NCBI GenBank assembly: GCA_036924085.1
Contig: JAVGWX010000005.1
Location: forward strand, 36,549,983 to 36,613,982
Direction: 5' to 3'
DNA: 64,000 bases
DNA from: Ariolimax columbianus
Taxonomy: Eukaryota; Mollusca; Gastropoda; Stylommatophora; Arionidae
Part shown: piece after piece, positions 52,171-61,699 of the stretch
Layout: each line of letters begins with the position of its first letter
How positions within the stretch are numbered: position 1 is the stretch's first letter
The notes under the pieces: model-generated
The model's input: only the letters and a program-made list of their open reading frames with translations
What the model was told of the DNA's origin: nothing
Database searches by the model: none
Made by a program: the position numbers and the translations under genes

Positions 52171-52740
52171 TATATGGTCACTCTCCACTAGCTCATAAAT
52201 CGTTCTGTTTGCATGAATTTCGCGTTTTTTAAGCATCATATTGATTTCGCTTCTTTTTTTTTTTTTGTCTCACTGTTCTGCACCTAGTGTTCCTTGGCAC
52301 GTTTTTTGTTTCCTTGCTGGTTCTAGTACAGCACATATGTATTATAATTTATCGTGAGGGCATAGCTTGACCATCGTCCATCTCACGTTTGTGTCCAAAA
52401 CTTCTGCTAGGTTTGTCGTTTTCACAAAGGTGTGTCCATTATTTCATCTTGCAAATGGAAATGAAGTTAGCGAATGAGACATCTTTAGCTGAAAGTCTGC
52501 AGTCTGGATATGTCTCTTGGTTACATGTCATAGGACAGAGCTATTCGTTAGAACTCTAAGCTGTTGGAGCGCACGTCTCTCCAAAAAGTGGTACCAGGCA
52601 AAGACTATTTTGTCTACCCAGCCGTAAATGGGCACTAGAAGTTACCAAAAAAAACACGACAAAGTGTATTGGAAAGTTCTGCTAAGTACAATTAAATTAC
52701 AAGCGCTTCATCCGCAAAGGCATTGTTCTTGTAGGATGAA
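52171..52740. other. SINE D fragment in otherwise unassigned DNA
   Basis: CTACCCAGCCGTAAATGGGC near 52615-52634 is the conserved SINE D middle. A poly-T run lies near 52253-52268. Nothing else is recognised. Confidence 0.4.
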
Positions 52741-52744
52741 CCTT

Positions 52745-53095
52745 ATCATATTGTAACTGTTCTCAAATGAGTATTGATGTCAGTCTACCTTTGTCTTTCA
52801 TATAATGGGACTACTCTCAGATTAGTATTGGTGTGTGTCTACCTTTGTCGTTAATATACTGGGACTGCTCTCAGATTAGTATTGGTGTGTGTCTACCTTT
52901 GTCTTTCATATACTAGGACTGCTCTCAGATTAGTATTGGTGTGTGTCTACCTTCGTCTTTCATATACTGGGACTGCTCTCAGATTAGTATTGGTGTGTGT
53001 CTACCTTCATCTTTCATATACTAGGACTGCTCTCAGATTAGTATTGATGTGTGTCTATCTTTGTCTTTCATATACAGGAACTGCTCTCACATTAG
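52745..53095. repeat. 54-bp minisatellite, about 6.5 units
   Basis: Unit GGACTGCTCTCAGATTAGTA plus TTGGTGTGTGTCTACCTTTGTCTTTCATATACTA; starts at 52862 and 52916 fix the period. Confidence 0.92.
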
Positions 53096-53402
53096 TTATG
53101 GCATTTTTAATATTATTTTCTTTAGAAAATGTAAAACGTAGTCATGAAGCAGACGTTGGTGTGAGATAACGTGTATGATAAATACATGTTGTTTCAGCCC
53201 TTGGCTCTTTTGTTATTTCTCACTGACTGTACTTCCTTGAATACATGTCATTAAACTATTTACTCATGAGTAGACTGGGGCATGTCATTGTTTGAAAGCA
53301 TAAATTGCATCTTTGTCATGATATGCGATTGTTCTGTTACTCTAACTGTAAAGTGCAGTAAACAACTTCATAATATAAATGTGTTTTCTTTATTTATTGC
53401 AG

Positions 53403-53845
53403 CAGTAAAGAACAAATCATAGTCAGCCAGCCACGCCCATTGTCTGACATCAAACCAAACAGAACTAGCGATGATGACAACGATGAGAACGAGGGTAATG
53501 CCTTGTACGAGATTCCTGTTGCTAGGCAACAGCTGTCAGCTGAAAGTAACAGCCAATCGTTTGGAGCTGACTGTTCCAGCATTGCTACTGCAGGAAGCAC
53601 CGAAGATCTTCCTGATGATGTCCTTGATTCTACCTTGTTGTCACCTTCAACTGTCCCTCCTCCTCTTCCTCCAAGGAGGGATATAAAATTTTCGGATTCT
53701 GGAAGTCGGAACTCCATCAATTTTGATGATAAACCTCCAGAGCTACCATTTCGACCACCTCTTCCAAAGCGAAATGAACTGAACACGCGTTCAGACAAAT
53801 CAGACCGTTCTGAGAAGTCAAATAATTCTGACCCAGAACTTTCAG
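53403..53845 (+). CDS. AFAP1-like gene, large exon with SH3-binding proline motifs
   Basis: The acceptor is tttattgcag and the donor ttcag|gtgagt. The 443-nt exon enters with one base that completes a Ser codon and leaves in phase 1. It encodes 147 full codons of disordered, acidic sequence: an Asp/Glu cluster (residues 140-147 of the partial protein), LYEIP (YxxP site, 151-155), TVPPPLPPRRD (200-210, class II PxxPxR) and PFRPPLPKR (second PxxPxR), then a Ser/Asp/Lys-rich tail. AFAP1 uses comparable proline motifs to bind the Src SH3 domain, so tyrosine-kinase adaptor function is the natural reading. Binding itself is inference. Codons are free of stops and the base composition differs from the AT-rich flanks. 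Confidence 0.78.
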
Positions 53846-54860
53846 GTGAGTGTCTACATCTTTGTTAAAGAATTGCACAACCCAGTAAAAAACAGCTTTC
53901 TAAAAAATTAAAAGATCATTGTTTGGTGTCCTGCCATTTGAAAGAGAATCATTGATATTCACCAAATATACGTGATCATTGCAAACTACAGATATATGGT
54001 TCTACAGAAAAAATGGTACTTTTTTCATGGACAGCCTCAAAGACCCAATTAGGATGTGTTAATGATTGTTCATAAGGCATATATTTTTATTATATGCATC
54101 ATAGCAAAGGAATAATATTTTACTGTCACATTATGAGAATGATCTCCCTGCTCGGACCGGGACTTGCTGTGATAATTTACAAAACGGCTGGGAAAATAGA
54201 CAAAGGATGACAAAGACAAAACAAGCTGGATGGTTTAACGACATGCATAAAAGATTATCAACAACATAATCAATACACGACACTCATAACAGGAAGTTGT
54301 AGTGATAAGTGACCATCATAACGGTCGGCATGGCACGTGATGATACTGATCTACATTAAGTAATGTTAGAAAATGTATGTCTTGAATAAAGCCCTTGTTT
54401 TACAGATCTTATTAGTTTACTTTGTGTGTATCTGCCAATCATAAAATACATAATAGTAACTTGAAATACGTCATAGACAGCTGTTTGATGGTTTGTGGAG
54501 CTATAAATGAACTCACATAATTCGTTCATTTTGATCAATCTGTCGGAGATGTTATGAAAGATCGTTGCAATTATTACATTACATATTATAGTCAGGTGGA
54601 GATACAGTGGGTGATATAGATGAATAATGTGTACATTGTTGATTTCGTGCGTTGATCTATCCATCTAGAAATGGGTACCTGACTCTGTTATAATTATGGA
54701 CAGGATAACAGTAAAAATATAATTTTTAATTTATTATACATGAAAAATAAATGCGCATCCTTGCGATCTAGGTTCAATCCCTAAGGGATGCAGGCTATTT
54801 TGTTTCAACGCAAATGGATCAGTGTCGATCCAGCCTCAAATATTGAGTACATAGAAAATC
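53846..54860. other. Intron DNA without recognised gene
   Basis: AT-rich; a SINE D core word (ATCTAGAAATGGGTACCTGA) at 54663-54682. Otherwise nothing. Confidence 0.45.
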
Positions 54861-54879
54861 CAGAAAGTAAAGACAGCTG

Positions 54880-55136
54880 CCATGGTGCTGGCCACATCAT
54901 CACGTGTGTGCCGTGGTGCTGGCCACATCATCACTTGTGTGCCGTGGTGCTGGCCACATCATCACTTGTGTGCCGTGGTGCTGGCCACACCATCACTTGT
55001 GTGCCGTGGTGCTGGCCACATCATCACTTGTGTGCCGTGGTGCTGGCCACATCATCACTTGTGTGCCGTGGTGCTGGCCACATCATCACTTGTGTGCCGT
55101 GGTGCTGTTCACATCATCACTTGTGTGCCGTGGGCC
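54880..55136. repeat. 31-bp minisatellite, 8 units
   Basis: Unit GTGCTGGCCACATCATCACT plus TGTGTGCCGTG. With a period of 31, each frame rotates through all three, so all three plus-strand frames are open; no gene is implied. Confidence 0.94.
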
Positions 55137-55274
55137 AAGAACATGTCCAATATGTCAAATAGCGTGTAAACGGGATCGCTGCTTTACTTCCATGGAAAGA
55201 ACAGATTTTTTGCAATGATGTTGCCAACTCTACCAGCCTCTCCACATATAAGCCTACATGGGAATAGGAGACTA

Positions 55275-55625
55275 GTGTCTGTTCAGGCAAAACATGCTGA
55301 TGAAACAGTGTTAGCCAGGGTCAGATGAACATACTGACCAAGAACCCACATTACTCCCATGCACTTCTCCCTGGAAACAGGCTGTTTCAGTTTGGCTGAC
55401 GAGGTTGGGGATTGACGTGATCATTGTAGTAGTGAGCATCATGTAGATGAAGCCAAGCATTGCACAACCACCTGTAGGATCTCGGCCCATCTTTATCATC
55501 GCGCTCAGGAAAATGAGGAAAGCTACTGCAACCCACTACCTAACGCCATTTTCCGGACACATAAAAGGTCAAATTACTCATCGTGAGCATTCATCATCAT
55601 CCACATCACCAACATCACCAACCTT
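55275..55625 (+). mobile_element. SINE-like repeat R1, plus copy
   Basis: GTCTGTTCAGGCAAAACATG, GTTAGCCAGGGTCAG, CCCTGGAAACAGGCTG, GTAGTAGTGAGCATCATG, GAAGCCAAGCATTGCACAAC, GAGGAAAGCTACTGCAACCC, ends ATCACCAACATCACCAACC. Confidence 0.78.
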
Positions 55626-56495
55626 GCCGAAAAACAAGATCTTGCACACCGGGAGCTATGCTGACGGATGCTTTACTCCTGGCAGGGTCACCCAATCCGA
55701 ACAGGTCCTTGAAGAGGGTACAGAATGAGGAAGTGAGGACAATATGTATCCCTATAGGTATAGCTACAGAACCAACCGACGAATGGTTTATGCTCTGGAC
55801 TGGACTAATCCACCACCACTCCGTGGGTTAAATGCATTCTTGTCTCGTTCTTTGATATTCGTCCTCTTTCAATGATTCTCATACAGACTAGCTCACACTG
55901 CACCTCTGTCCATTTTATGGCAATCTCCCAGGTGTCGGGGAATGACATACGTGTCGTGACTGCATATGAGATGTTGTGCCTGAATGAGGAATTATGAGAT
56001 TACCGACTCAGATGCATGTACCACGTCCATGACAGGAAGTGACGAAACTGGGACACCGACACACTGGACTGCTCCTTTCAGTGATACCCAAAATATGCAT
56101 CCATACCCTCCCCTTGAAATCAATATACCTCTGTGACAACAGACTTTATATGAACCCCAACTGAGGAAGGCGTATGCTTTTTTCCGGGAGGCATTGGACC
56201 GCCAAGAGCGACCAACTCATAGCTAAAGGGAGACAAATCAGCATTTCAACCAGCAGTGTCGGCTAAGGGCGACTACTACCGGTAACCGGAAGTGAAAGTG
56301 ATTCTAATGTCTATGCAACCAGTGATCTCCAAAGTGCCAAGCCTGCTAGACGAGTCACGAGGGCCCATCCCCACCTTCTTCAGTACGATATAAGAAGCCA
56401 CATATTTTACTACCAGAAAAAATATGTGAAGAATTTAGTGCGAGTAGCTGCAAACAGAATAGGCCTCTATTCTTCCCCTATTTAATGAGACTGAA
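55626..56495. other. No gene recognised
   Basis: GCACACCGGGAGCTATGCTGACGG... and following text look like transposon-derived DNA but no domain could be assigned. Confidence 0.35.
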
Positions 56496-56499
56496 GAAT

Positions 56500-56730
56500 A
56501 TTCATGGTCAAATGGAACATACTGATCAAGACCTCCACCTCATGTATGCTCCTGGAAATAGGCTGTGTCACAGCAGTCTGAACAATGAGGTGGGGATCTA
56601 CACTGTGATCCCCAAAGTGGTGAACTTACTGAGGAACCTCAATGTGCACTACAGCCCTGAGGACCCGATTCCACCTTCTGAGATATGCTTTGGGATGTAA
56701 GTAGAGCCACTGCAACTCCTCGCCAAAGAC
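56500..56730 (+). mobile_element. SINE-like repeat R1, divergent copy
   Basis: ATACTGATCAAGACCTCCAC, CTCCTGGAAATAGGCTG, TGGGGATCTACACTGTGATCC, GGATGTAAGTAGAGCCACTGC follow the R1 order with substitutions. Confidence 0.55.
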
Positions 56731-57100
56731 ACATCTAGAATGAACTCAGCACGAGTGGCTTCAAACAGAAACAACAGCACACCATCCTCGGGAAAGAACC
56801 AAACAATATAACCAGACATGCATGGGATTGGAACCCACATGAAAAGATATGGAGTACCGTAGAACACCTGAAGAAGATCAAATGATGAAACACATAGCTA
56901 GAGCAACTGACCAGTTATGGGCGGAGCTCAGAAAGATGTGCAGACATAAGAATATGTTGAGGGCAGCTGATGTTTCAATGTGAACAGACAGGAATAAGTG
57001 AGAGAGCTAGTGAGATAACAATTGCAATTTATTGTGTGAGAGTAGCTTCACTTGTAAACTGTATTTTCCCTGCTCCTTCCCGTAAATGTGTATCCAGATA

Positions 57101-57259
57101 TCTTCTTCTACTGCTTTCGTTCTCAATCTCCCACTACCAAGCCCTGCATAGGGCTTTGCAAGTAGCAGGATATAGTCCGGAGAACGGAATGCGTTGTGTC
57201 GCTAGTTTACAGTTTGACTGCGATACTTGCACCTTTCGGTCAGACATATCCGTCTTCGG
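57101..57259 (-). mobile_element. SINE R2, 5'-truncated minus copy
   Basis: TCTTCTTCTACTGCTTTCGT (tail), TCTCCCACTACCAAGCCC, GTCCGGAGAACGGAATGCG, GACTGCGATACTTGCACC, then the head is missing. Confidence 0.8.
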
Positions 57260-57460
57260 CAGAAATATCCAAATGTATAATAACCCCTGTCCTAGATTGA
57301 TCTCTATGACTCAAGGGTCCTCAATCAATTGGGAATTTATCTTCTCCTTTTCTTCCCCTACCCCCTTCCAACGTGGGGGAATTATAGGGTTTGAATAGGG
57401 AAAGTATGCTTCGGTTTAGTCTCTTAAGTAATTATTGTTAGGAATATAAAAGTGCTACTT
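57260..57460. other. Spacer between two R2 copies
   Basis: No feature recognised. Confidence 0.4.
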
Positions 57461-57462
57461 CA

Positions 57463-57706
57463 ATTCTTCTTCTTCGTTCTCAATTTCTCGTTACCAAGCT
57501 ATGAGAAGGGTTTTGCAAGTAGAAGGTTGCAGCTCGGATAACGCAATGCGTTGTGTCGTAGTTTATAGCTTGACTGCGATATTTGCACCTTTCGGTCCGA
57601 CACATCCGACTTCAGCAGGCAATTTTTTTAGTACGGGGTTAGCCTTCCCTCTTCGACCCGTTTTCATTAGCCAGTCTGCTCTGTTGCAGCCTGTTATCCA
57701 GAATCA
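57463..57706 (-). mobile_element. SINE R2, minus copy
   Basis: Complement of the R2 3' two thirds, from (CTT)nCGTTCTCAATTTCTC to CAGCCTGTTATCCAGAATCAC. Confidence 0.82.
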
Positions 57707-58255
57707 CTGCTTCAAGTTTTAAAATCCATTAACGTTTTCTTTTGCTATTAAATTTGAAATGACTTGACGTATTCCAAGTAAATATTCCCACCGGCTGGAT
57801 GGAGGCGTGGGAGGGGCCGAACCCGTTCCACATGACTCCAGCAGATAGCAGTCTCTCCTTCAGCACTGGGCGAGGTTTGGCAACAAGACTTAGCAGCTGG
57901 ATATGATATTGGTCGACCGACGCAACGGGCCTTAGATGCCTAGGCATACATGGTAAAAAGGATACAGAAGGTAGATACGGTTGAAAATCCCAGCTCTAAG
58001 AGGATCATGTGGCATAGTGGTTAGAATACTGGTTATGAGGACGAGAAGGCAACTGGTTTAAACTAAGTTAGCAAGTAGGTTTGTTTTCTATCTTGGGGGA
58101 AATAAAATTGTGTCTGCATATTGTGCTGCAACTGTTGGAGCAAGCACGGAGCTGTATGAACTCCAGTAGATCCTAGAGTAGGAATAAGGGCTGTAATAAA
58201 TTCAAACATTTTCATTGATCTTGTGACCAGATGACAGAAATACGTGATCATTGTG
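57707..58255. other. Unassigned, with a tRNA-like SINE head at 57998-58065
   Basis: ATGTGGCATAGTGGTTAGAA TACTGG fits an A box; the B box is weak (GGTTTAAACTAA). The rest is unassigned. Confidence 0.35.
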
Positions 58256-58259
58256 TAGT

Positions 58260-58655
58260 GATCGGTGCTTACCCCAAACCAGGCAGTGGTTTAACCCAAA
58301 CAAGTAGTTGTTTAACCTAAACAATCTCTTGTATTTTCTTGTCTTATCCACTTGTGCCGTGAGGTGATGTGGGGAGCCGTAGTTTTCTGTCCAGGTCCAG
58401 ACGTGTCGCTGAAGTAGTCGTCATTCCATGACCTTTTAAATATTATAAAAAATATTGTATCTTAATCTAAACCAGGTAGTGGTTTAACACAAATATGGTA
58501 GTAACTTCAAATACTGAAAAGTAATGAATTGCTTAACACAAAACAGTTAGTGGTTAAATTCAAACCTGGTGTTGGTAAGCCCAAACCAGGTAGGGATTAA
58601 GCCTAAACCAACCAGGAACTGGTTTAACCCAAACCGGTTAGTGGTTTCAAATACC
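58260..58655. repeat. Degenerate AAACCAGGTAGTGGTTTAAC array before exon 58693
   Basis: Irregular units of 25-35 bp at 58270-58330 and 58470-58650, each with a near-palindromic AACC...GGTT core. It ends about 40 bases before the exon acceptor. Confidence 0.65.
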
Positions 58656-58692
58656 AACATTAATAGGCCTACATTTGTTGCCTTTCCTGCAG

Positions 58693-58783
58693 GTGATGCA
58701 GAAAGTACAAGCTATGAGTCGTTTGATGAAGAAGAACAACATGACCCAGAACGAATGAACAAACTGAACATTCAGCTACCCAA
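58693..58783 (+). CDS. AFAP1-like gene, exon with the family SYESFDEEE box
   Basis: Ninety-one nt between acceptor tttcctgcag and donor caa|gtaggt. The phase matches on both sides (completes Gly, leaves two bases of a Lys). It encodes DAESTSYESFDEEEQHDPER followed by a short basic/hydrophobic segment. Vertebrate AFAP1 and AFAP1L1 carry SSYESYDEEEE at the same place, immediately before the first PH domain. This is the most diagnostic short match in the window and the main reason for the family call. Confidence 0.78.
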
Positions 58784-59503
58784 GTAGGTGTCTATATCAT
58801 AAATGCCATCATATCACATTCACAATATCATTTATTTATGTCGAGCTTCCGACCCAACCAGTCGCGAGGACAGACACTATATCAGATAAGTATACCATTT
58901 TTTCCTTATATATTGATTTGCTAGTTCAGTATTGTTGTTATTTGTCGTCCCTAATGAAGGCCAATTAGTCGTAACGTATGTTTTGTTTGTGTTCTCGTCT
59001 CTGTGCGGTATGTGGTCATACCCGTTTTTTTTTAAATGTTGATTAAACTTACCTTTAATCAACTTATAACATTTTTTTTTCATTTATTTTGTTTCCATCA
59101 TTTATTTATGTCTGGCAAAACAAATTACAAGAGACGATGAAAATAAACTGCAAAATCATATGATCGTGCTTGGGAAATGCTGTGCCAAATGCAACATGTG
59201 AATCAACAAGACGGAAGACAGAAACTATGAGGATCAGCGGAACACCTGGGCCACTCAATATACTTAGGCTCGACCTAGAAATTGAGACTAGGTGTTTGAA
59301 GCATCTGCTGTAACTTATCAGCTGTTACCACTACTTAGGCATCTCAACATTAGTTGCATATCAACAGCTAAAAAAACAGTATGTTTATGCCTACTCCGTG
59401 CTACCAGTGACAAACATGGTCCGCGTCAAAGGTGTGTGAGAGCAGAATTTGGATGTGTGAAATTAAGTGATTTTTTGGTTTTTTGTTTATGTGTGTTTGC
59501 CTT
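58784..59503. other. Intron DNA without recognised feature
   Basis: A/T-rich; open frames are compositional. Confidence 0.45.
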
Positions 59504-59515
59504 CATTCTCTATTC

Positions 59516-59839
59516 GGGATCAAGATGCGGAGCAGCGCATGAGCTGCAGTGATCAGCGACCCATAGCTGACTGCTAGCGTCCGGGCCAGCGAACCAGAGC
59601 TGCCAAGACCCTTCTACACCTCCACGCGGTGATCCTGGATACCATGCTGCAGCATGGCAGACTGGCTAAGGAGTAGGGATCGAAGAGGGAATGCTATCCC
59701 AGTACTAAAAAAATGTTTGCTGAAGTCGGATGTGTTGGACCGAAAGGTGCAAATATCACAGTCAAGCTGTAAACTACGACACAACGCCCTTTCAGGGCTT
59801 GGTAGCGGGAGATTGAGAATGAATGAAGCCAAGCCAGAC
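59516..59839 (+). mobile_element. SINE R2 with 12-bp target-site duplication
   Basis: CATTCTCTATTC at 59504-59515 and again at 59840-59851. Body from GGGATCAAGATGCGGAGCAG to GAATGAATGAAGCCAAGCCA GAC. It shares the variant tail GAAGCCAAGCC with the copy at 22455, a subfamily without pure GAA. Confidence 0.88.
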
Positions 59840-59851
59840 CATTCTCTATTC

Positions 59852-60050
59852 CCCAGGGCAGTTAGCATTGCACTATGTTTTTATTTTGCGCCTGTCGGCC
59901 TAGTGCAACCAACTTCGGCATGCACTTTATGTAAGGTGCTGCTTCCTTCTGCATTTTCTAAAGGTTTGCTTCCCCGGGGTAACGACGGGTGCTGTGATTG
60001 GTGAGCGAACCCAGCACCTTCGAGTTATGAACCATGCCACTTATCCACTA
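59852..60050 (-). mobile_element. tRNA-derived SINE C, minus copy
   Basis: The complement carries CACTTATCCACTA/TAGTGGATAAG (A box) and GGGTTCGCTCACC (B box), then GAAGTTGGTTGCACTAGGCCGACAGGCGCAA. Pair of 34084-34315. Confidence 0.72.
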
Positions 60051-60392
60051 AATGAAGTGTTTGAGGAAGGTCATTGATGTTACAATGCAAAAAACAGACT
60101 GCGAAATGAAGACATTTCAAGTATGGTCGTCCCTGTTTTGTGCAGAGTACATTTCCATGCCAAACATATGCTTGTTCGGTCATCTCATGAGAGTGCACCC
60201 TCATCAACTTCCACTGATGGCTTACAACGCTGGTAGATCAGGCTACATAGGGAGAGATTGGTTGAGGCAGGTGGATAGATGGCATTAGAGTGATTGTCCA
60301 ATGACATGGACTCACAACGACAGGCGCTGTGCACTTCGCGCAGTACAGACAAGCCAAGTGGAACGAAAACTAACTAAATAATTAACACAAAT
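60050..60392 (+). mobile_element. RTE-like LINE 3' fragment, family f (copy 2)
   Basis: CLRKVIDVTMQKTDCEMKTF, NICLFGHLMRVHPHQLPLMA YNAGRSGYI, DWLRQVDRWH, then MTWTHNDRRCALRAVQTSQV. Better preserved than 16530-16875. Confidence 0.65.
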
Positions 60393-61156
60393 TAGCTACA
60401 GTTAACCTTATTTGTTAACTGTATTGATTAGGACAGTATCTCATGATCGTCTAGATCGGCCAAATTATCTGAATACTTCATCATCATGTGTCGCGCCTCG
60501 TGCCACTGATTATAATTCGTTTTGCAACAATCTGTTTGCTGAGTATTTCACCATTTCAGATGCTCATTCATTTTGCTGCCATCTTTTAATTTCATCTGAG
60601 ATCTTTTCTCTTTCTCTGCCTTGGTCTCTTCTGCCCTCGATCATTCCTAGAGACACGGTTTTTTCACTACTATCACTTTTTTTTTACTGATAATGTGTAC
60701 AACGCATTTTGTGTGTTGTTCTTTTATTTTAAATAATAGTCAGTCTATTGAATATCTTTATGGATCACAAGGATAAAAAAATGAAACCACTTCAGTCTTC
60801 TTAGCATGTTATAAGAGACAATTAAGATGTTGATGAGAGGGCTAGCAAACTCGACATGCCAAAGAAATTGCTGCAGAAATCACCTTGCAAAAATGCACAA
60901 AGTGCTTTGGCACAGGCGGTCTGCAAATGAGCAAGCTGCAGTGGTGCTTTTTATAGATCAAGAAAAGGGACAGGGGTCAGTTCTTTTAATATTACTTTAT
61001 TGTATTAAATTTCCATTGAATTTTTTCAACTGCCCATAGTATATCCAGCACTCTTTCATGAAACACATTTTTACTGCTGCCAGTGATTTCGCTGTCAGTT
61101 TGTTTATGTGCAAGATTCACATCACTTGAATTTGTTTAATTCTTTGTTCATTGTAG
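60393..61156. other. Intron DNA without recognised feature
   Basis: AT-rich sequence up to the PH exon. Confidence 0.45.
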
Positions 61157-61520
61157 GAAAATAAAGAAAAGAATGGGATTAACAAAAAGCAAGAAACTAA
61201 GCAGGTCTCGATCATCTTCACAATGGGAGATAAGTGCTCCTTTCAGAAAACTTGAGAACATAGAAATCTCCGGTGAGCTGTATTACAGAGGAAAACTCAA
61301 GTGGAATCGCAGAATTGTTGCTATTAGCAACGGTTGCTTAGCAATGTACAAGCCTGACAAGGATGCTAGACCATCCCTGGTGATCCCACTTACTGGTTAT
61401 GAGGCTTCGGTCAGTGAGAGAGAAGGAAGGAAAGGATTTGAGCTAAAGATTATACATCAAAATGCAGAATGTCATTCCTTTTCAGTGGATTTCAAAGATT
61501 GGGCTTTGCTGTGGATGGAG
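61157..61520 (+). CDS. AFAP1-like gene, exon encoding the basic linker and first PH domain
   Basis: The acceptor is ttcattgtag and the donor gatggag|gtatgc; 364 nt, ending in phase 0. It starts with a strongly basic, Ser/Arg-rich linker (KIKKRMG then KSKKLSRSRSSS) and then a PH-domain pattern: SGELYYRGKLKWNRRIVAI (strands 1-2 with the RGKLKWNRR loop expected to face phosphoinositides), a LAMYKPDKDARPSLVIPL stretch, GFELKI, and a terminal helix with the invariant-type Trp (WALLWME). AFAP1 proteins have two PH domains; this fits the first. Residual sequence after 61520 stays open for about 60 codons but is intron by the gtatgc donor. The rest of the gene lies beyond the 28-bp satellite array. 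Confidence 0.82.
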
Positions 61521-61699
61521 GTATGCTGTCTTGTTTTGTTGTGCTTGAATCCTATCTATTTGTTAGCTTGTCAGATTAACAAATGTGGTTTATTTCTAAA
61601 ATTCTGCAAAATTTATGGGGGAAAAGTTGGAGAATGGCAAAAAAACAGCAGTTATTTATGTATTATTTGTACAGGCAAGATAAAACATTGCTGGGATGT

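Larger units (their letters stand above)
19425..61520 (+). other. AFAP1-like actin filament-associated adaptor gene, six exons, incomplete at both ends
   Basis: Six exons on the + strand join with compatible phases (1/2, 0/0, 2/1, 1/2, 2/1) into 1,250 nt, a 416-residue partial product without stops. Order: N-terminal helical leucine-rich segment (1-46), acidic/Ser-Thr linker with YDDI at 109 and YEIP at 152, SH3 ligand PPPLPPRR at 202-209, a second PPLPKR ligand, SYESFDEEE near 271-279, a basic stretch (295-313), then a PH domain (about 332-416). Vertebrate AFAP1 and AFAP1L1 have the same layout: an N-terminal LLPEL-type segment, proline-rich SH3 ligand, Tyr-Glu-Asp motifs, SSYESYDEEEE, PH1. 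Those proteins link Src-family kinases to actin filaments. Introns are 8.3, 18.8, 6.6, 4.8 and 2.4 kb. The initiator exon is not identified, and the second PH domain and actin-binding tail should lie downstream. Paralogue assignment is open, so no symbol is given. Confidence 0.8.

Noticed and set aside
54788..55218. Three overlapping plus-strand frames of 95-124 codons
   Set aside because: A 31-bp tandem repeat rotates through all three frames; the three frames are the same repeat.
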